Shown here piece after piece: positions 12,415 through 27,400 of a stretch of 64,000 bases of DNA. Below the pieces are notes generated by a model. The model had not been told where the DNA came from and did not search any database. It saw only the letters and a program-made list of their open reading frames with translations. Each line of letters starts with the position of its first letter. The first letter of the stretch is position 1. Source of the DNA: Andrena cerasifolii. Its lineage: Eukaryota; Arthropoda; Insecta; Hymenoptera; Andrenidae. The stretch is from positions 10,721,001 through 10,785,000 of the forward strand of contig NC_135132.1 in assembly GCF_050908995.1 (NCBI RefSeq), in the 5' to 3' direction. A program made the position numbers and the translations under genes.

Positions 12415-12441
12415 TCATGTGTACTCCGATCGCCAACCGGT
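12415..12441 (-). CDS. grn: grn predicted terminal coding exon (8 codons plus stop)
   Basis: A pyrimidine-rich acceptor (ctgtttctctgatttcag) is followed in phase 0 by TGWRSEYT and TGA. It joins exon 5 to give NAM-TGWRSEYT, a clean C-terminus without the repeat-derived Arg-rich tail. The exon is too short to identify by coding content, so the support is acceptor quality, matching phase and the plausibility of the join. An alternative terminal exon elsewhere cannot be excluded. Confidence 0.6.
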   Translation of the reverse strand, partial: TGWRSEYT

Positions 12442-15400
12442 CTGAAATCAGAGAAACAGATTCCATGTCTCGGCGTTCCAAACGTTCTGAACGGTGGTTT
12501 GGAATTAGGGGTGGAAGGCCTGGTGCGTCGCTCGCCTGTCAGTTCAGCGAAAAGAGGGTTTAGGTCTCTGTCGAGTGGAGGTCAGGCGTTGGTTATTTGC
12601 GTCGCGATTAATTTCAAGTCCAGTGTTAGGTCTTTCAAGTAATTTCCACTTTTGGGAATTTCACCGAGTGATCCTCTTGCAAACAATACCGACGATATAA
12701 ATCAATCCGTTCTTAAAAAGACCCCCAGGAAAGTTTGACGAAGCTGCTGACGATACATCAATTCCCCGACGCTCGAAAATTAAGCCTTAAGCTGTTCAGC
12801 ATGCGAAGGAAATATCACGAAAGATTCGCCTGGTGTATCTCTAAATCAGGGCTGTTGAACGCCGCGCCGCGCTCCATCAATCATGATCAGAAATCAACCT
12901 TGCGAAGGTCGCGACGCTCGCGCACCGTGCTTTCTCCAGCTTTATCGTGACACGTTGAATTAAAGAACGACAGGCTTATCGGTCGCTGCGCCTTGTCGCG
13001 CCGCGTCGCGCCGCGTCGCGCCGCGGCTCCAAAGGGAGGAGCGCGTATTGGACGGAAACGATCGTGTGTACTCACCATTGCGTTCGTCGTGGCGGCCAGC
13101 TGGAGACCCTGAAGACTCGTCATGTGATGAGAATGGGAATGCGAGTGCGAGTGCGGGTGGATGGGGGGCGGCGCTGGTGGCGCAAATCCTTGATGAAGAC
13201 CTCCGGCCACGCCGACACCCGTGTGATACATGTAATGCTGCATCGCCGGATGCATCGTGTGATGATGCTGCGACGTACCTGCAACCACGATCAACCCGCC
13301 ATTCCCCTTTAATCTTTCCCCAGAAACGTTCAGCGCGCAATTGGGACGCGGTAGCTACCGATAGCGACGGGGGCTCGAGATAAGCTGATTCAAATATTTC
13401 CAAGTTGTTAAGCAGATTGAACTTACCCATTGGCGATCCGAATCCAGAATGGAAAGGCTTGTTATCGAGGTCGAGATGACCACTGGCCTTGATCATATCT
13501 CCCATGACACCACCGAGGCCCAGGCAGCCGCCAGCCTTCTTCTTCTTGCTCTTGGACGAGAGCTTCCTGTTCCTCGTCTGAATGCCCTCCTTCTTCATCG
13601 TGAGCGGCCGGTTCACCTGCAAAAGTCGGAGCCAACAATTCGTTGAGTTGAACAGTAAATCTAACGGGAGGCATTCAGGGAAGTGGGGGTGGGGTTGGTT
13701 TTAGGGAGACGCTTCAGTGAGTTTGTTGGAAAAGAGTTAACGTTGGACGATAAAAATGGGTCTATTAGGGTGAAGTTTGCAAAGAGGAACGGGCTAGGCG
13801 ATTCCCATCGTGTGTACAGCGTTAGATAATTACCCTTCACGGGTGTAATTAAGAGGTTTGCATTTGTTGTACGATGATTATATACCAAGCCAATCGCCAA
13901 TTTGCATGTAAATGCGTTTGCTACATAGTAAAAATTCCAGTCTCCCGCGTTATGGAAATCCAAGGGTTTTCCAGAGGGGAGTTTTTCTCCCACGATGGAG
14001 AAACACGCGTTATTTTCGTACGCCCTCCAGACACAGCGCAATTAAGGAATCCCTCAGATTCTTGGTAGTCTACGAGCGCCGGTGCAATTAACAAATCGAC
14101 AGGGCAATTTTCGACGCCATACGTCACCGTCGGCCGCTCTGACAACCATTACGCCGCATTCCCTCTTGTGAAATGTACGATATTTTCTTGGGAATACAAT
14201 GGAACACGGCTTCGCTCGTTTCGACATCGTTACACAGACGCTACGAGGAGAGTGTAACATTATACGTGGACCCAACCGAAACCTAGCTCAAACACAGTTC
14301 AATGTTGATTTAATTCGAGACCTAGCTGAAACCGAACCCGTCCAAAATTCGCACCTTCTTCGTTACGCGTCTCAGCAGAATCAGAAAGTACTTTCTTCCA
14401 CCGTTCAAGTGCCATACAGAAGATTATCGAGTGGAGTTGCGGAGGGCCGAGTAATTCGGCAAATTCGGGCAATTGCGTAATTCCGAAAAGTGTCGTTGAC
14501 CGTCTGGACGTTGGCTTGGGTGGCAGTAGAGAGGAAGAGGACGAGTAAGAAAGGAACAGCGCCTCGAGGGGAGCCGAGGGAGGAGGACGAGGGAGGATGA
14601 TGCCTCCACCGCCACCTCCAGCGGCTTGTTCGCGTATCCCGCAATACCAGGAACCTTTTCCTTAAGTTGGCAGTTGCGTCACGTCGCGGCAACTACAAAG
14701 CGCGCCTCCACCTCCTCCCACCTCCTTCTCATCGCATTTCCCTCCCTCCCCGTTCCCCGCCGCTGCGATGCAGCACACCACACTTGCATACCTAGTTATT
14801 TCGTACTTAAGTATTGCACGCGGCGAGCGCGCATCCGTGCACACTTATACAAGGGACGCATAATTGGTCCTGAACGGAGCTGCTTGAAAAAAAATCACCA
14901 GTTCTGGAGACGTTTGAGCTATCGGGAATATTCCTACTTTCTAGGGAGAATACCCATACGTCTGGGATAAAATTCCCAAGTGTTTAAAGGTACGCGATTT
15001 GTAAATATCGAAATAAAATGAAAATTAAGTCAGGACATGTCTCGGTTAGATTCTAGCTAGGCCTGGGTTAGGTTTCTATATTCCCGTAATATTTCCTGAA
15101 ATTTGAACGTCTCGAAATATCGAGGAATCCTTGTTTATCTAGAAGTATACCTAACCGGGTTACACGAACGCGCAAATGAAGACTACCAGCAGCCAGCAAT
15201 ATTCTCAGCGCGATTTGGCATTCAGGTTGGGTCGCGGAGATGCACCGTGAATCACAGCCGATGCAGCGGCCCATGAATAAACAAAGGATTATTAAACACG
15301 CATCATACACGCCTAATAGAACTTCCTCCCACTATCCTCCCTCCATTCAGGCAAGGAGAGGCTCGACCGCTGTTCCATTGATGCCCCGAGATCGAATGAT

Positions 15401-18400
15401 TTCCAATGTTTTCCTGGAACCGAGAGACCGCTGCCCGTCGACGTCACGCGAAAACGCAGTATTTTACCAAGTGGACGGATGAACCTTAATGAGTGAAGTC
15501 GTGGTACGCGACGGAGGGTGGGGCAGCGCAGACAGATACGAAAGCTCCAACCAATTTGAATACAATACGAGCGGCTTTAATAGGAAGCCTGAGGACGGTT
15601 AAGTCCTCCGCTGGTGTCCGAAACTGTGCGAGGTGCAAACAAAACCGGGTAGAGGGATAGAGAACGAATTTCAGGGGAGGGCGATGGGTACGTTCGGGGG
15701 ATTCGAATGCAGATTGATGTGGTCACACACGATGCAACCGCACACCGATCGCATACGAAATTGCTGGGCCGCGACGCGAATCGTCAGGTGGGGTCAATGA
15801 ATGAAAGATTGGAGACAAACCGCGTTCGTTCGAATTTTCCCGCTGGTACTTGAATCCCAATTGACGGGGACAGTTCCTGGGACCGAGGTGGTCGAATCGG
15901 GATGAGAATAATTGAACAGATTTCAGCTAAGCGCAGGTGCGTTGCCCGTTAGGAATCGCAGCAAGTGGAGGGAACTTTAAATAGCCGCCATTTTGTTTTC
16001 AATTAATATTTCGGAAATTCCCTCTGTTAACGAAATCTTTTTGGTTTTTTCATGTTAGATAATCCGGTTCCGAAAAGGCAGTGCTCACCGCAAAAGCAAA
16101 TTTTTAAAAAGGCTTCTCGGATGCCGGTTGTTACTTCGTTATAAACGTAAATATTTTCGTACAAAAAAATTACCAAATGTTCTTTAAACGTTGCTCTTTT
16201 AAGTGCAAAAAGTTGTGTAAAAATATATGCTTCAGCTTTTCTTTTGATCCTACTTAGTCGAATGGATCGAGAAGACCAGGGGCTACGGGAAGCTTCCTAA
16301 CTCGGAGGCTCGCAGAGTGGTGGCGGAATGTCTCGTACAGCGGCTCGCCAGGGGCATATCAATTGTCGCGAGCGGGCCTTTACGTTTCTTCTCCGTAACA
16401 CGATTTTACAACTTCCTCGCAAGGCACCCGGTGCCGCCTGTTCGTCGAACAGACGAACGAGGCCCTCGCGATCCGTGACGCATCGCTGGATCGAACCGTG
16501 ATTTATCTGCAGCTTTAACTGTGCGGTCGTGATCGGCGTACCATATAAAAAGGAAGTGTGAGAACCTTGCAGGATTATTCAAATCCCATCCACCGTCGCA
16601 AGCTACTTTCTTCTTACCCGAAATCCACCAGAAAGCTGTTGGGTCCAACAAGTCGGCTCCTAAAATTATTCCCCTTATCGGTGAATCGGTGGTGTCGCGA
16701 AGCACGCGCATTTCTAAGCGCCGCGTGTAAACGCGAGCCTTCAACAGCGTATGAGACGACTGTCCACGATCGAGATCCATATCGCGGAAGACAGGGTGTC
16801 TCTGTGTCCGGTCAGAAATTCCCCCAGTTCGCCAGTCGCGCCGCGCCGTCGTCCCATCCCTCGACCACTTTGTCCGCTTTGTCGTTTTAAATTTAAATCT
16901 CCTCCGTGACTTTGATCCAGCTACCGCGCGAATTTGCTTCGGTGGCAAGGATACCGAAAAGGGAACCAAGAACTCCCAGTTGCCGATTTTTCCGTGTACC
17001 AGCTCTCAAGATACTCGATACTCGTCACGAAACCGATTTCGTATCGAATACCGGACAAAGTAGCAATATCCATCCGAACAACGGATCCTGAGAACGCCGA
17101 CGGGACGCTGCGGCGGCGCGGCGCTCGTCCTTTTGTCCGGCTTTTACACCGGCTACATTCTGAAAGAGGCAACCACGAGCCGAAACGTCGACATGATCAT
17201 CGTTCGGCCGGCTCGAGGGGCCGTGTAATGCTAGAAGGTCGACATTTCAGGTGCCTCCAGCTGGAATCTAAGAATGTACCAAGATACACGACGGGGGGAG
17301 GTAGAACAGGGAGAGAGCGTGCTTCCCCGAATCGTTCGCACGAGCACCGTCTCCGATTACGGCTGACTTTGTCGCCGGAGGCGCGCCTGTTTCTCGCGTG
17401 CGCTTCAACATCCTTTCAGCGTCCTGCAGCTCCAAGGGGAGGATATCCAACGCGATTCTTTCGCGTGCTTCTTATCGGGAGTAAAGTTGCGTAAGGACAA
17501 ACTTGAAGTATATACGAAGTTAGGATGACCTCGGTTTATCTTAGCTCCCGATTAGGTGCAGTTTAAATCAAGTTCTTAGCCGCTAGGTCTTGGATCCCCG
17601 CTGATTCTTCTCATGGAGCTACTCCGCTTCGATGCTATGTAGAACCTTTCTACTCGACCATCCGGGGACATCTTCCTTGAAGGAATCCATGGTTTAACCT
17701 CCGCGACCTCTCCGTGGCACGGTGCCTCCAGGCAGAAGGATTTCGGGCGGCGATTACCATATTTCGAGCACCCGGTAGCTCGACGCCGGGCACGAATAAT
17801 CCGTGTATTTTCGACTAGCCTGCCCGTGTGCGAGTTCAACCATGGACGCTATCGGGCTGCTCTATCTTAACGACGCCAGATCTGTCGTTCTGCGCCTCCC
17901 TCGTTCCCGCCCCCGCCCTCCTTTCTCTTTCCTCGTCCGGCATCTATCTCGAATCTCGAGACAACCTCGAGAGGTGGGGTACCCCCGATGTGGTGGCAGG
18001 TACAAGAGAAACTGCCTGAGATTCTGCTCTCGAAATGATTGATCTCTGGCCCAGGCCCCCCTTACATACTTGGTAGCGATCGACGTCTTTTTATTACCAC
18101 CACCTTGTTTATTTTGCCTGGCCCAGCATCCGGGATCTTTTAATTCGGTCCGGTTCGCTAGCCCGCGCAATTGCTACTACTTAGGTTTCTCGCGTGCTAC
18201 ACGAAGGATCATCTGTCACTGGGCGTCCGAATTACATACTTCCAACTGGACTACTATCCCTATTAATTCCCAACGCCCGGTTTCTTCGCTCCTCGGCCGT
18301 TTCAATGACCAAGTGGAGCCTTGAAGAGTCCACGAACCCTCGACTAATCCGAAAGCGAGTCGTATCGTCCGATTGTTCGGGCATCGACTATCCCGAGCTG

Positions 18401-21400
18401 GTACCCTCTGCCAGGGGAGATATTCGGACGGGACCAGTGACTGTAACGTGTCGGCTTAACGTCAGCGAAGACGGTCGCCTATTTCACTGGCGGGCCCGCT
18501 TACCCACGCTCGTCTGAACTTGGTCCCTACACCATGGACGAGCGCTTTAGAGTCGACTTGCTTAAAAGCACACGGGTATGTAGGTGTACCGAGCACTAAC
18601 GACACCTGGTCATCGAGTACAACTTCTTAATTCTACAAAATGTCATTATTGTCGGGTCATCGAAGGGATAGGGAGTACCATTTCGCTACCTCTCCTCTAG
18701 CCCCTGGCGCGACAAAGGGAGAAGTTCGCGACAGCCACCGAATTTATTCCTCCCGCAGCGTCTACGGCGTCCCGTGTCGCTAGGCATTCAGCGGCGGAAG
18801 GGCGCCCAACGCTTAATTAATGATTACCAGGAAACGTGTCTGGGCCTGGCCTTTATGCCCAGCATTAACCACCATGGCGTGGTTGTTGCACCGTGTTCCT
18901 GGCCGCGCGCCATCCCCTGTCCACCTTCTGCTACAGATCGAGCCAGATAAACGTCACCGGCCGCACGAGAAAACGCGAATTAAGCCCGGCGACCTTGTCG
19001 ACCCCTTTACTACTTACAGTATCACCGGCTACACCTCTAAACACGTAGTCCCGCTAACCGGAGGTGGGTGTTTCAGGTGTCGGCGATGGATAGAGGATGA
19101 CAGATGCCAATTGCGAGCTTTCAACGCTCCGGCATCTGTCGTCGGGCCAGAGATCGCGCGCGTGTCGCACCCAGGACTCCGAGCAAGTCGCGAATAAAAC
19201 GTATCAGCGGGCAGCACGCATCGCGATGAGATAAAGCGGCTGATAAGGACGGCGGAGGGTAGAAAAAGCCGCGTAAATTCAGACGGACGATTTGCTCGAG
19301 GAGCGAGCTCATTGGAGAAGGGAGGGGGGAGGACAGTGGGCCCCGTTGTCACGGACGGACAACGGGAGAGAGAGAAACAGAGGGGCTACTGTGACGGGAG
19401 CGAGCGTAACGAGTGTTCAACGGAGAAATCGCGAGCCAATTAGCGCCAGTCGCAAATGAATCGTCCGCCTCTTCCCGTCCACCCCCCCTTTTCACTCTCC
19501 TTATCGAGATCATGCGAGAGATCGCGCGTCCGCGATCGAGATAGCGCTGCCAGACGCGTACGCGTCTCGGGAAAAACGAGCACGCTTCGAGAGAGATGCT
19601 GGTAATTTCGAGATCCGCCACGCCACGGTTAGGGATTATTTTTAGTTAATGGTCGTTGGGGGACAGGTTCTCGAAGATGCGCGAGGTTTTTGGGGGGCGA
19701 AATTGGGAGAAAGCTCGATCTAACCGAGACACCTAACTGGAACATTCAGCTAACCGCGATCTATGCATGGTGAAATGAAACGTGACCTATAGCGAACCTC
19801 GCATAAACTAGGGCTGTAACGAATATTCGAGTACCAGAGAATTCGAACGACATCTTCGAATATTCCAAGAAATTATTCGAATAATCGAATAATTATAGGT
19901 TTATGTCATAAACCTGGCAGACCAAATCGTGTTAAGTCGAAGTTTGATTTGGGTTACTATCAAAGGCACACACATCTTAAGGCTAACTGAAACTTTTGAT
20001 ACAATTATGCGAGACCTAATCTAAGCAATCCCAAGAAAAGCATATGTACCTCTATCAAAATCCAGCTACATCCCACGCACAGCTACGTAGCCAAGGAAAG
20101 AATCACGGAACAAGTGATTCCAGCAAGCTGTGCAAGAATTCCCCCGGCTAGGAACAGACACAACACATTTCTCGCCTATTAAGGCCGCCGCCCACGCGTA
20201 CTCCAGCAAAGATTTCCGCCTCGCGGAAATCCACGTCGCGGTTCTCGGTTGGAGGCCGACGTGTACCGCCGTCCCTGGGTGAAATATTGTTCCTGAGAAA
20301 AACCCGTCGACTCGTAGCATTTCCGTTTTCGCCATGCCCCACCCCCTTTGTCTTTTCCACTCTTCTGCAGTGCTCGCTTCCGCCGCTTCCTGTGTCACAC
20401 GCCGTTGAGCACGCTCCACCCCCACGTCCAGAGGGGGCTACCCCACTGGGGCACACTTCGCACGTCCGGCAGGATAGAAAGTGGCCTAATTGTTGGCACA
20501 ACAGGGGTTGCGCTGCTGCACCCTCGGAAACTTCGAGTGGCCCACCCAATCGTTTTAGGAAGACAACTACGGTTTAAATTGGATAGGGTTCGATGGATTT
20601 TGCATGCAAAATGATGTTGGTTCGAGGTTCAGAAGGTCTATTGACGTCGTAGAATGTGTACCTCGAGTGTCTTTGCGGTTCCAGGTCTGACACACCTAAC
20701 GTTGGCGGAAAAGTTTGAAAACCCCCAGCCACGTTACAAATCGTTGCCAAATCGTAGACCACACATGCAACACGCCCCTGTTAATCTAGTTCCTGTCGAA
20801 GAGGAAGAAAGCACGAGGGGATCGGGATCGAGGAATTAGGTTCCACGTCGGGGGCTCGACAATGGAGCACGAGAGGCTGTGTACGACAATGGCAATCCGA
20901 TATTCTGTTACCAACCCCGGTTTGCATTCTCTGTGCTTGGCAAAGCGGCGATCGGTGGCTTCGACGGTGGCCAAAGAACGACCTTTTGCCTCCTGCATTT
21001 ATCCGGAGGAAGCTTTTATTACGCGGATCTCGTATCCGCCGTTTAATACCCAGCCTCCTTTGTCGGCGCCCCCCTTTTCAAAAACACTGTATCCAGTGAC
21101 ACAGATCACGGAAAGGGATCTCTCTTCCTCTGCTACTTAAAAGAAGGACATTCTCTACTTTCTGGTTTTCCACATTCTTCTTTGAATTTTTGCGTAAGTG
21201 GAAACTGGGGACGAGTGCTTTAAGAGGGTGGGCGTTGAAGCTCCTGAAGCGTTCCGGAGGATACGCACTGATGCGATACGTGGAGGTGCAATGGTGTTCG
21301 AACAAGTTCCTTGGTCGGGAGGCGATCGTGCAGCGGAAATATCGATGTCGAGTGGATGTATGATCGATTACTTACGTTGTGTAGCTTGTAGTAGAGGCCG

Positions 21401-24400
21401 CACGCGTTGCAAACTGGCTCGCCGGCCTGGTTCCTCCGCCAGAGCGTGGTGGTCGCGGTCTTGCAGTTGGCGCAGCTGGTGCCCGCCCGCCTCGCCGCGC
21501 TCTGCAGCGACAGTTTTGGAAAAGAAAACAGACAGATATCACACCTGTAACCGCTACGTGGCTCGAGCAACCGCATCCTTGAAATTTTAATAAAAAAAAA
21601 TCGCAAAATCTCTACCAACGTCGATTTTTCCCGCACCTCTACTACTTGCGATGCGGTTGCTTCAAGTGGATCGATCGATCGCTTACTTAAGTAATTTAAC
21701 GGCTGTCTCTCTTTTCGATAGAGCCTAGCTGAAGGGTCGAAGACAAATCAGTAAAAAATAATACTTAGAATATTTATCAAAAGTATCAAAAGACATTTAA
21801 CAAAAATCCCGTCGCTGGGATTTGCCACGTTCCTAGGGAATTCTCTGTCAAACTCTCTAGGGGTGAGGGAATCGATGGAGGAATTCCTGTCAGTCGACCC
21901 ACGCACGGAATCGAGAAGCCACAGACTGAGCGAGGATCGCGTGAAATCGGTCGTCCTTAATCCTCCCCATTCCAGAAACGTGAGCTCGTGTTCCTACCTG
22001 TGCAACGTGCAACCCACATCCTTCTAGCACCCCCTGTTCCTCCATCACCGCGGTGGAATCGAAAACGGTCTTCGATATACACCTGTTTGCCGCGTTCTCG
22101 GGTAGCAAACACTTACCAAAAAAGAGGAGAGGGATCTTTGCCCCCCGTTGCGAGACTTCACTCGGTGCCTCCTCCTTTTTAAAGTAGCTGTCATGCTCGA
22201 GGAAAATAAATACTCTTGCGATGCTTCAATGGATTTGCAATTTACATCTATATGCCTGCCCTGAATTCTTTAAGTGTACACTCCATTTGCCTCCCGGCCC
22301 TTCTTTCATTTCGTTCGCGGACAATTACCCCCGTGGACAATGAATTTTAAAGTATGAGAAACTGTTTGGTGACAGTGTTTCTTAGTCTGCTCCATTTCCT
22401 TCCTTTCTGTTTGCATTCGCGGAACACTTAACCCCCGTCAGAAGTGTCACCATGGACCAAGGAGGAAGAGGAGTGGTTGGGGGGCGAGCGTACCTGGAGC
22501 ATTGTCGGTGAAAGTATAAGGGAGAGTCGCCTATCGAAGGGGGCTAATGGAAAAACGATTGAAACTTGTTTGAGCGAAAACGAAGTATCGACGACCCCCG
22601 AAACTACCCCCTTTGTGCCACCCGTCCGCGCGACAATGCGTCCCGAGCGCGTGTCCACGAATATAAAGTGTCCTAGCAACTGTTTTTCTTTTTTCGGCGT
22701 CTTCCTGTTCCTCCTGTTCGAGAGTACTCCAGGCCCCCTCCCTCAACCCAACCTTTTGTCGTCGCAACAATGACGATTCCCGTGCAGTTACGAAATTCTG
22801 CCTCGCTGCTTCCTGCTTCGAGTAAATCCCAATGCTCTCCAGACACGACCTCAAGAAAAAGGAGAATTTCGGAATCGGGAGTATTTGATTTGCTTGGAGT
22901 CGATGGTACAGGGTTAGTTAAAACTGAGTTAGAACTGAGATAAATGTAACTCACTCGAGCCGCTTCCCGCTCAACATTTCCTCCTCGTTATATTGCTGCA
23001 CTCATCGATGATTCAGAAAAGCTCATCTCCAGGACACGAAAGCCACCCAGGAAAGTGTGGCAGCCATCATTGGCGAGGACTGTTTGCTCTGTCGGGGTCA
23101 GAGGCGAACGAAAGAGAAAAACGCGACACTGGAGAGGGGTGGCTCGGCGCGGTATGTAATCATGGCTTATCTGCCGGATCTTATCAACCCTTGCGCGTAG
23201 CAAAAGGGGTCTGCAGGGTGCTCGGGGCCCCGACCGACACCCCCCCCCCCGCGTGGAATCAATACGCGGAGAGCCACCTCATCAATATAGAGGCTCCTAT
23301 CTGCTCTAGATCTTTGACACCCTCGCTCGTCCAGCCTTTCACCTTCGTGACCAGCGGCTGAGGGGTGCTGCGGGGGGTCGAAGCTGCCTGAAAATCGTCG
23401 GTGGCAGCAGCTTCTCGCGCTAATGGTTATTAAACGAGGGAGAAACGAATTTCTGATGACTGTTCCCTGGACGATCGTTAGCAAATGGAATGTAACGTGA
23501 TTAGAGGTGATCCTTTGGGGGTTACCCCCCTCCCGTGCGTTTTAAAGTGCCCAGAAAGACAGTTGAACGATGGACAGCGATGGTCTGTACAACAATTCGC
23601 TAACAATTCCAAAATTCTAATAGCTTTCGCGTTTGCAATTCCAAGAATAACGAATTTCGAGTATTCCTAAGCTAAAGATCGTGGGATTTTAATGCTCGCT
23701 GGCTGACAAGCTCCAGGAACCTTGTCACAGCTACGATCCGCATTTCCAACATCCTCGTATTATTACAGCGATCGCCCAGCGAAGTAGCGAAAGCTTCCGA
23801 TCTGCATAGCCCGGAGCCCCGCTCTCTTCGATAATCCAGTTTTCAATTTCCAGAGTGACACCAGCACGACACCGCCACCCCTTCCACTCGGCGGAAGACG
23901 TGAAAGGAGAGCCGCGTATTCACCTGAACGAAAAAGGGGCGGCAAGAAGAGCGGACAGGAAATAAAAGCATGATTCCACCGGGTGGAGAGGAACCCTCCC
24001 TCCATCGACGTCCTCCGTACCGTGGACAGGGGGAGAGAGGGGAGGAAGGGAGAATAAAATCTTTGCGAAACGGTCGAAGCAACAGGGAGGAACAGGGACG
24101 CAAACTGACGTGGACCAGGGACGAGCAAAAGGAGATAATAAGGCAACGAGACCTGGACGAAAAATCGAATTGAAATAAAAGGTGGACGCGCCAGGGATGC
24201 GCGAGGGAGAGGGAAGCACGACGGAGAAGAGAAACGCGGATCGCCGCGAACTTCAGAAATGTCATATCCGTCAGTGTCCGGGGCTGTTCGCCTTCTGAAG
24301 GCAACCGGTTCCACGCGCCGCTCGATTAACTTTTGTCTACCCCCACCCCTTCTGTGGAGTGAGCAATTACGCCGGCAACGCGTGGAATTGTGGATTTAAT

Positions 24401-27400
24401 GCCCATCGATTAGCGCGCATCCTGTGGATCTATGAACCAGGGTACGCGTTAATTGGGCACACTTGTTTCAGAGCGAAGGAGAGGATCTGTTTACTTTTGG
24501 AATTCTGGAAGTGCTGGGCGCAGTTTGTGGGGGAAGAATGGAGGAGGTGGTGCGAGATGGTTTCACATCTAAAATATCCTAGGCCTCGCAACTCTACCAG
24601 ATTCACCCCACAATTCCTCTGTTCCATCTGGATCCGATTTGCCTGGATCAAGGCCGACATCCAGACCCAGTGTCCTGTGCCTGCGTCCAGGACTAGCCGC
24701 GGTTATTCCAAGGATCTAATCGCCCAGCAATGCGTGCACGGCTGTCCCGGTTGAGCAGTCACTCGTTCTCCACCGAACGATCCATGGATCCCAACAGGCG
24801 TCTCTTTAATATTCATACCGGGCAGACGTTCTTAAAAGCCACGTCCTCTCGTGCCTCCTTCAACAGAAACACTCATCCCCCCGAGAAGCACGAAGAGAAA
24901 TTAATCGATCTCGTTTTCACGACCAAAAAGAAAAAAAATAAAAGCACACTAAAGCGTCACCTTTTTGGCGCTCGAAAAAGGAACGATCGCGGCCTGGAAT
25001 CTAATCGAACGAAGCCGAGAAGAGGGCCCTAGAAAACCGGATCGTACGTGACTCGGGACGATTTTTCAAATTTAATTGCCGGCGAGTTATCGATCGGTCG
25101 TGACAGACAACGAGGGCGCAATTATTACCGTTCCGTGGCACTGGAACCATCGAACGGTTGCCCCACCTCTCGTCTACTTCTTCGATGCTCTGCTCGATTT
25201 TGAGAAATCGATTGCGCAACAAGGAGTTATCGAATTGTGTAACGTGCTGTTTTAATTGATAGGGGTCATAGTTGGTTATTCCTTGTAATCGTGGCTTAAT
25301 TGCGTCATCGATCTCCGAGTGCAGGTTGCTCGCTATCGAGGTTTCGGGTGCGCAGATTGTTTGGTTGCTGGGGAATTCGACGAATCTGCTGGGGGGACTC
25401 GTCGAGGAAGGGCGGGTTGCTGTGAATTTTATGAACCGGGCCAGTGTGCACGCGGGCTGCATCGCCAGGGGCAATCGCGAGGTCCGGTCGTTAATCACCG
25501 TATCGGGCTAATTAATAATGCTTAATGGCCTGACAGACGCATCTTGCGAACTGTGGCCGCGTATCGGTATCGGTAGCTACAGCTACTTCCTTTTCCTCTC
25601 GTTTTCATGTGGCGGGAGCTTATCGTGAAGGATTACCCTCGCGACGGACTGGTGGATTGGCCTTGGTGGGATGTAGATGTTAAGGGAATTCGAATCCCAG
25701 CGCTTGCAGCTTTCAGTTACAGAATTCCTCGAGTTGACAGCAACAGGGCTTCGGAATTCTATGATTTTCAAGGCAAATCACAAAATTCCAAATACAGAAG
25801 TGGCTTAACGCGCAATTCTCAAATTTCCTCGAGTCCCAGCCTCTCCGTATTTTCAAAAACCTTGGTATTCACCGTACACCAGCAATTAACTCAAATTCGT
25901 TGCAATTTTAAGAATCTCAGTACCTAACCTCGCGCGATGAGAACTAAAATGGCGAACAAAGACGACCATCATCCTTTCCTCTCTACTTTTATTCCCCCCC
26001 ACGGGCCAGCTGCATCGGTATACGAGCAATTTGTATCCCGATGAGAACAATGTTTGTATCGAGCTTGTATCGGCGCCCTGCCCCCGCTTCTAGTCACGAT
26101 TTAGTCAAGGATACACGGCGATCGTTATCGGGGCTACGCTCGTAAAACGATCGTTTACTCGAGCGGAGTACGAACAGACTGGAAAAGTCTCGATCTCCGG
26201 CTGGTAATCCCCCGATTTACAGCGATTCCCTTTGAAAACAATGGGAGGGGCCCCGATTCGATGCGCAGACCCCCTCCCGCACCCTCGTGCACCGCCAGAG
26301 GCGGCCTGATTTTATTTTAATTGCGCATATCCCGTACGATCTCGCGTATCGACACTGATACGCACATACGCGCGTAATAATTTATGGTTCGTGATTTCTA
26401 GGGGGAAACTATGCGGGGAATGAGGTGCACCTTTCGCATTGTACCTGGAAAATCGCTGGGGTAAACGTATTGCACGTTATTGAGACTCTTATTATAGCAA
26501 TCCACGCGAGTACCCTCGTTATATGCACCTAAATTTCAGGCCCCAGATTTTTCTACTTGGAATTGCCTATTGTGCTCTTGCACTTTCTCGCGTCCCGGAG
26601 GCATGATAGTAGATTCTATTCGTCGTCAGAGATTTTTAAAATTCTCCCATTTCATCCCCGCAATTGCAGCGTCCTCGAACCCCTGCGGTACAGGCTGGAT
26701 CGCGTGGCTGTCGCTGTGAGAACTGTGGAGCCTCGAAAATTCTGCTTGTAATTCTCGAGCGTTAGCAGTTCCTCCTCCTTCTCGATTGCAAAGCTTCAAC
26801 CATTTTGCTGCATGGAGACCCAGAGAACCATTCACCTCCGTTAGATAGCAACTCTTCGCGGGCCCCAATTTCCCAAATTTCTCGCGATTTCTCAGGGTCC
26901 GAGGGCCCGATGCACCGAAAACCAGTTCGCTGAACCTAATTACCGCGGATCCACGCGGGCGAGCTCACCGGAGCGAGTGGTAGCGGGCGAGTACGCGAGG
27001 CGTCGTACGCCTACCGGGCCGCTACTCGCCGTTGCACTTATATGCAACCACGGCCGCATAATATAATGCACCGGTGGTACCGTGCACCGTGCGCCTGTGA
27101 CTGTGACAAGCAGTGGTACCACATTCCTAACACTAGCGCGCGCTCGACCCGCTCTCGGTACGCCTTCTCTCTCTCCCCTTTTTTATTTTCCCCCTTTGTC
27201 TTTCTCTTTCTCTCTCCCTTCCGACCCCCGTGTCTCTCTTCCTATCGCGTTTTCTTCTCTGCCCGTCGTCTCGGAAGCTAGGGAGGGGTACGAACGATGC
27301 AAAACTTCGTGCAAACAAAGTCCCTAATCAGTGGGATTCCCCGTTTCTTTGCGCGTCCTCCTTGGAGTTCACGGCGCATATATCGAAGTACTCTGGAATT

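Noticed and set aside
16406..16969. 187-codon minus-strand open frame in intron 3
   Set aside because: There is no family resemblance, and overlapping frames occur on both strands of a CpG-rich stretch.
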